64,000 bases of DNA from Psychroserpens sp041224425 (GTDB lineage: Bacteria > Bacteroidota > Bacteroidia > Flavobacteriales > Flavobacteriaceae), in NCBI RefSeq assembly GCF_041224425.1, contig NZ_JBGFGL010000085.1, positions 186,001 through 250,000 of the forward strand. Reading direction: 5' to 3'. A model generated the notes under the pieces. It made no database searches, was not told the DNA's origin, and saw nothing but the letters and a program-made list of their open reading frames with translations. The position numbers and the translations under genes are program-made. Of the stretch, positions 60,435-64,000 are shown in pieces. Position 1 is the first letter of the stretch. The number at the start of each line of letters is the position of its first letter.

Positions 60435-61645
60435 ACTGCAATTGCATTAAATTGTTTGGTTTGTCCTGCAGTTTCAATCTCAATTGTATAATTATCTTTC
60501 GGAAGCACATGATCTTCAAATTCAAAGATTACGAATCCGTCAACTGTAGTTTGTGTAGCTGAAGTAATTTCAGTAGTATTCTTAAACCATCGTGCATGAA
60601 CATTCAAACCATCAGGAATCATTTGACCCATAAAACTTTGAATAGGTCCGACGCTTATTGTTCTTGAATTTTCTGAAAAGACAACCTTAAAGTCTTCAAC
60701 AACCTGACTGTAATGCAAGGTTATTTCGTTGCTTTCTGAAATGCCTTCCACATAGGCTTTGACAGTCCAATAGGATTCGGTATCAGGATGTATCATTTGT
60801 GCTTTCGCTATGCCATTTATGGTGAGTCCAGAGGTTTTTAAAATCGTATTTTCATCTGTGGTGATGTAAAATTCCACGTAAGTGCCATCGCTAACAACAT
60901 TCTTGTTACGATCTGTAATTATAGAGGTTTCAAAGGTTGTGATTTGATTACCATCAGCAAATTGATGAGGTCGATTCTCGGAAATCGTAAACGTTGTCGG
61001 AATTGCAGGATTCACAACAACAGTGTATTCTTTTGAATTCAGTTCTATGCAAGATGATGACAACAGCATACGTCCACTTTGTCTAGGGGAATAAAAATTT
61101 TGATAGGCAAATCCATTAAATGTAAACAAACTATCAGATGTCTGTTGTTCTAAAAATTGACGATGGGTTGTGACTTTAGTTTGATTTGTCAAGGTGTTGT
61201 CATAACGATCTGTTGGAATAACCACCAACATGGTATAATCACTTCCGCCAGCCTCGATACTTGGAGGGCCCAAATAACTTTCAATTTTTGCAGTCTCCTG
61301 TAACGGACGGATTGTGATTTGCCCATTGAATTCTGAAGCTCCAGATAGTATAGTCCATCGCAAAACACCTGATTTTTTTGTGAATGCTTGTGGGATGCTG
61401 TAGCTCAAAATTGTATTTTCCAGATGAGGCTCAATAATCGTGGAGCCATAACTGTTAGAACAGTAGAGTAGTGGTTTACTCTCAGTTGCACTCTTAAATT
61501 TAAGCTGAAGATCTTGTCCAGCACTCCACACTTCTGGTGCGTCAATCAATTTGAAATGGTCATTGACCATAGGTGTTTCACTATCTTTTTGAAAAACAGT
61601 GAGAAACAGAATCAATAGTGCTATGTGGTTAAGTTTTAAAGCCAT
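60428..61645 (-). CDS. Exported protein with beta-sandwich repeats (405 aa)
   Basis: A signal peptide (residues ~5-20; NHIALLILFLTVFQ) and about four Ig- or fibronectin-like strands repeats, with the D-R-N-K-N turns typical of invasin-like domains (TDRYDNTLTN, TDRNKNVVSD). No family can be named. It is coupled by overlaps to both flanking genes (7 bp to the hydrolase, one base to the large membrane protein). Probably an envelope component that holds polysaccharide or organises the export machine. Confidence 0.65.
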   Translation of the reverse strand: MALKLNHIALLILFLTVFQKDSETPMVNDHFKLIDAPEVWSAGQDLQLKFKSATESKPLLYCSNSYGSTIIEPHLENTILSYSIPQAFTKKSGVLRWTILSGASEFNGQITIRPLQETAKIESYLGPPSIEAGGSDYTMLVVIPTDRYDNTLTNQTKVTTHRQFLEQQTSDSLFTFNGFAYQNFYSPRQSGRMLLSSSCIELNSKEYTVVVNPAIPTTFTISENRPHQFADGNQITTFETSIITDRNKNVVSDGTYVEFYITTDENTILKTSGLTINGIAKAQMIHPDTESYWTVKAYVEGISESNEITLHYSQVVEDFKVVFSENSRTISVGPIQSFMGQMIPDGLNVHARWFKNTTEITSATQTTVDGFVIFEFEDHVLPKDNYTIEIETAGQTKQFNAIAVW

Positions 61646-63999
61646 TAGTTCGGATTTCCAATATAGGCATTTGTCTCTATTTTAATAAAGTCAAATGTCG
61701 AATTCGTAAGTTTCTGAAGTTCAGATTGTGAATGCTTATCGATTCGGTTTGGTACAATTTTGTCTGAAATGGGTTGGTTGGGCAGGCCATTTACAAAGAC
61801 ATGTTCCATATTGTCACTAATGATTTCAACAGTATTAGAAGGTAGCAATGGATATAAGAATTGTTGCTTGCGTTGTTGTCGAATACCTTCCTTCACAAAT
61901 ATATGATCAACCCAAATAAGGGTTTTCGAATGGTCATAGTAAGATACTAAGACTTGAGGTATCGTCACTTCTTCAATACCAGAATTGAATAATTCTCCAG
62001 TGATTGTATCCGATTTAATTTTGAGGTGGCTAATCGATAGATCCTTATATAAGCCGATACCAGATACATTTCCAGCAGCTTGAAGATTAAATTTTGTAGG
62101 TTGCTCCTTTAAGTCAATTGGTGTAAATTCATCTGGATTGAAACTCTTTGGAATAGAGTCTTGAATTCGAGACCAAGCAATACCTTCAAAATCAATTCTA
62201 AAAACCGTTGTCTCTTTAGGCATGAGCTTATGCTTCATATGATATTTGGCGTTATAGGTCGCCAGTAATTTGTTCTCATCATTATAAAGGGATCCTTTGA
62301 GTACCACATCTGCAGGAACATTATCAATATTTTGAACTTCTCCAACAATAGCATATTGATTATTGTGCTTGACCAGTTTGGCATTGAGTATTTCCAAAAC
62401 TGGTTGCTTCAAAATATCTTCATGATAGGTTTGCTCTGTTGTAATGCGTCGTCGGCCTTGGTTAAAAAACCCAGTAGTGGCTTTAGTATAAAGTTGGTCA
62501 GGAGGTAAATCGGTTTGCTTAGATTCAGGGTTTATAAACCATTGTCCGTTGATTTTTTGAAGTGATTTCACATCAGAGCGTTCAATTTTCTCTAAAGGCG
62601 TAATCCACTTTGTATCGACTTTTAATTTTGCTTTGTTTTCAGATTTGCTTATCACTTCGGTATGAATGGCATCAAGTTTTGCATAGCTGCTCAACAAGCC
62701 ATCTGTAACCGAAACCTCCAACATATATTGCTCTAAAGACATCTGCGATTCTGGATTGATGAGTTTGAAAGCGCTCTCAAATGCCTTGAAATCCAAAGCA
62801 TCGTAATAAGCCAAGACTGCATTTTCAGGTTGTTTCTGAGAGTTGTTTTTGATATATAGGTCATAAAATCCGAAAGCAAAAATGGCGAATACGAGCAAAC
62901 TCCATACATGTGAAATGCTTATAAGTTTCGTTGAAAATTCTTGATATGCCAGACCGTATTTAAAAAAGTCTTTAATAGGTTTTTGCTTGGTTTTGAGTGC
63001 ATGAATCCATAGCATTTGAACATTAAAAACAAAGGCAATCAACACAGTCAAAAGTGGGACAGTTCCCCAAAGTATTTTCTGCCAGGTGTCTACATCATCT
63101 TTGGGTAGAATTGATGGTACAGGAGGAATATTAAGGCGTTCCCAAACCATAATACCGTTTTCTAGTTGTTGTAAGCGTTGCCATCCGCAGAAATACAAAA
63201 TGGGATCGTAAAATTTATCGTTTGAAAAAATATATTTCAGATGGTATTTTTCGGGAGTTGTTAAAAATTGTTGGAGGGAACCAATACCAGCAACACCTTT
63301 GAACTTAGAATTTTCCAAACGTTCAATAGGCCTGGTGGTAAGTTCAGGAAGACGTCTGGCTGAATGGTAATTACCATCTACAGACATGGCATTGGTCTGT
63401 GCACTGAGCCAGGCCATTTGATCACCAAATCCCAAAGTGAGAAAACGCCATTTGTCATGATCGTCTTGGTTAAGAAAATTCACAATCGGAAGCATCTTGA
63501 TTTGATCTGGCTGAGATGGTCTGAAATATCCAAGACTCATAGTGAAAATGGTCATGAAGATGAATAGGCCAGCTAAGATTCCACCAAGTAGACGATGATA
63601 GATAGCGCCAAAATTATTTTGGATTTTTGACTTCAAATCAGTTTCAACAAAGCGGTAAACAAACTCCCCAAAGATTGGTAGCGACATGATAGAAGCCCAA
63701 AGTGTAAATCTATCTAAGGTTAAAATATTGAAAGCCGTTTCACCCAAAACCAATTTAGGGATTGCTGTTGTGCCACCAGTTCCAAGAATGGTTAGAGCTG
63801 TTATCGACAATCCGAAAAACAAATACCGCTTGCTGTAATATCTGTAAAATATATAAGGTAGAAGTAATAGTAAAATGCCCCAAGGAATAAGAAAAAAGAC
63901 CAGACCAGATGAGGTGATCTCTAAAAAGTTATCACGAGAACCATGAGGTATGGGCACTTGTGTTATGGGATTGTTTTTTGAATTGATCCAATAGGGCAA
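61645..63999 (-). CDS. Large membrane protein of the polysaccharide locus (5' end outside window)
   Basis: 784 residues are visible; the frame runs to the window edge and the first codon is an internal-looking TTG, so the true start is off-window. Several hydrophobic helices precede a large loop, about six membrane segments (for example FFLIPWGILLLLLPYIFY, VPLLTVLIAFVFNVQML) occur in the visible N-terminal half, and the last ~380 residues are periplasmic with beta-sandwich character. Resembles membrane proteins described in Bacteroidota exopolysaccharide loci, some related to PTPS-type membrane proteins; not certain. Confidence 0.55.
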   Translation of the reverse strand: MPYWINSKNNPITQVPIPHGSRDNFLEITSSGLVFFLIPWGILLLLLPYIFYRYYSKRYLFFGLSITALTILGTGGTTAIPKLVLGETAFNILTLDRFTLWASIMSLPIFGEFVYRFVETDLKSKIQNNFGAIYHRLLGGILAGLFIFMTIFTMSLGYFRPSQPDQIKMLPIVNFLNQDDHDKWRFLTLGFGDQMAWLSAQTNAMSVDGNYHSARRLPELTTRPIERLENSKFKGVAGIGSLQQFLTTPEKYHLKYIFSNDKFYDPILYFCGWQRLQQLENGIMVWERLNIPPVPSILPKDDVDTWQKILWGTVPLLTVLIAFVFNVQMLWIHALKTKQKPIKDFFKYGLAYQEFSTKLISISHVWSLLVFAIFAFGFYDLYIKNNSQKQPENAVLAYYDALDFKAFESAFKLINPESQMSLEQYMLEVSVTDGLLSSYAKLDAIHTEVISKSENKAKLKVDTKWITPLEKIERSDVKSLQKINGQWFINPESKQTDLPPDQLYTKATTGFFNQGRRRITTEQTYHEDILKQPVLEILNAKLVKHNNQYAIVGEVQNIDNVPADVVLKGSLYNDENKLLATYNAKYHMKHKLMPKETTVFRIDFEGIAWSRIQDSIPKSFNPDEFTPIDLKEQPTKFNLQAAGNVSGIGLYKDLSISHLKIKSDTITGELFNSGIEEVTIPQVLVSYYDHSKTLIWVDHIFVKEGIRQQRKQQFLYPLLPSNTVEIISDNMEHVFVNGLPNQPISDKIVPNRIDKHSQSELQKLTNSTFDFIKIETNAYIGNPN

Positions 64000-64000
64000 A

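Noticed and set aside
1..64000. CRISPR arrays, rRNA genes or insertion sequences
   Set aside because: I saw no regularly spaced repeats with unique spacers, no rRNA sequence and no transposase gene in the window.

Overview
The window comes from a marine-type member of the Bacteroidota, most likely a flavobacterium. The evidence is AT-rich DNA, promoters of the Bacteroidota form (TAnnTTTG -7 boxes), genes without Shine-Dalgarno sequences, a type IX secretion sorting tail, BlaI/BlaR1-TonB and LytTR signalling genes, and Bacteroidota-only mobile-element families. No species can be named from the sequence alone.

Region 1 (1 to about 20556) is most of an integrative genomic island. Its right end is a duplicated 3' fragment of a tRNA-Asp gene (20531-20556, attR); its left end lies outside the window. 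It carries a partial metallophosphoesterase gene, a tyrosine recombinase, and a DNA-damage cassette. The cassette consists of a self-cleaving S24 repressor with a divergent palindromic operator, a Y-family polymerase, a DnaE-type polymerase and an SRAP/HMCES protein. After it come a small XRE regulator with an 18-bp palindromic operator, a replication/recombination block (RecA-like ATPase, DUF3871, RepA-like ATPase, GIY-YIG/NUMOD nuclease, RadC) and a complete type IV CBASS locus. That locus has a divergent 2TM-Nudix effector, then QueC-like, TGT-like, CD-NTase and OGG-like genes. Next to attR is an unrecognised two-gene unit: a soluble protein followed by a 4-TM protein.

Region 2 (20557-43981) is chromosomal. 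It holds a lipoprotein; a TolC/adaptor/RND efflux operon with two small followers; a short secreted peptide; a TPR histidine kinase with a LuxR-type regulator; a possible small RNA; DUF456; a BlaI/BlaR1-like pair whose core promoter holds a perfect 34-bp palindrome; TPR and lipoprotein genes; a BI-1 family protein; a glycosyltransferase/flippase-like pair; ruvC; hemW; a cyclase-family enzyme; and DUF4230.

Region 3 (43978-63999) looks like one regulatory and envelope programme. A seven-gene operon encodes a CheY-like regulator, an H-NOX nitric-oxide sensor, a PAS histidine kinase, a FIST (NosP-type) protein, a second kinase, an Hpt protein and a LytTR response regulator. Downstream are a type IX-secreted protein, a TPR/beta-barrel protein, a STAS protein, a polysaccharide flippase, a glycosyltransferase, a membrane-anchored GH5-like hydrolase and two further envelope proteins. 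Direct repeats close to CATTCGTCGACA, exactly 21 bp apart and resembling AlgR/LytTR boxes, lie before the sensor operon (44350/44371), the secreted protein (50588/50609), the STAS/TPR divergent region (55942/55963) and the glycosyltransferase (57592/57613/57634). This suggests a compact NO-responsive LytTR regulon controlling exopolysaccharide.

The strongest leads are the type IV CBASS with its divergent effector and glycine-rich CD-NTase N-terminus, the 21-bp-repeat LytTR regulon, the self-regulated mutagenesis cassette, the unknown gene pair beside attR, and two promoter-to-terminator units that may be small RNAs.
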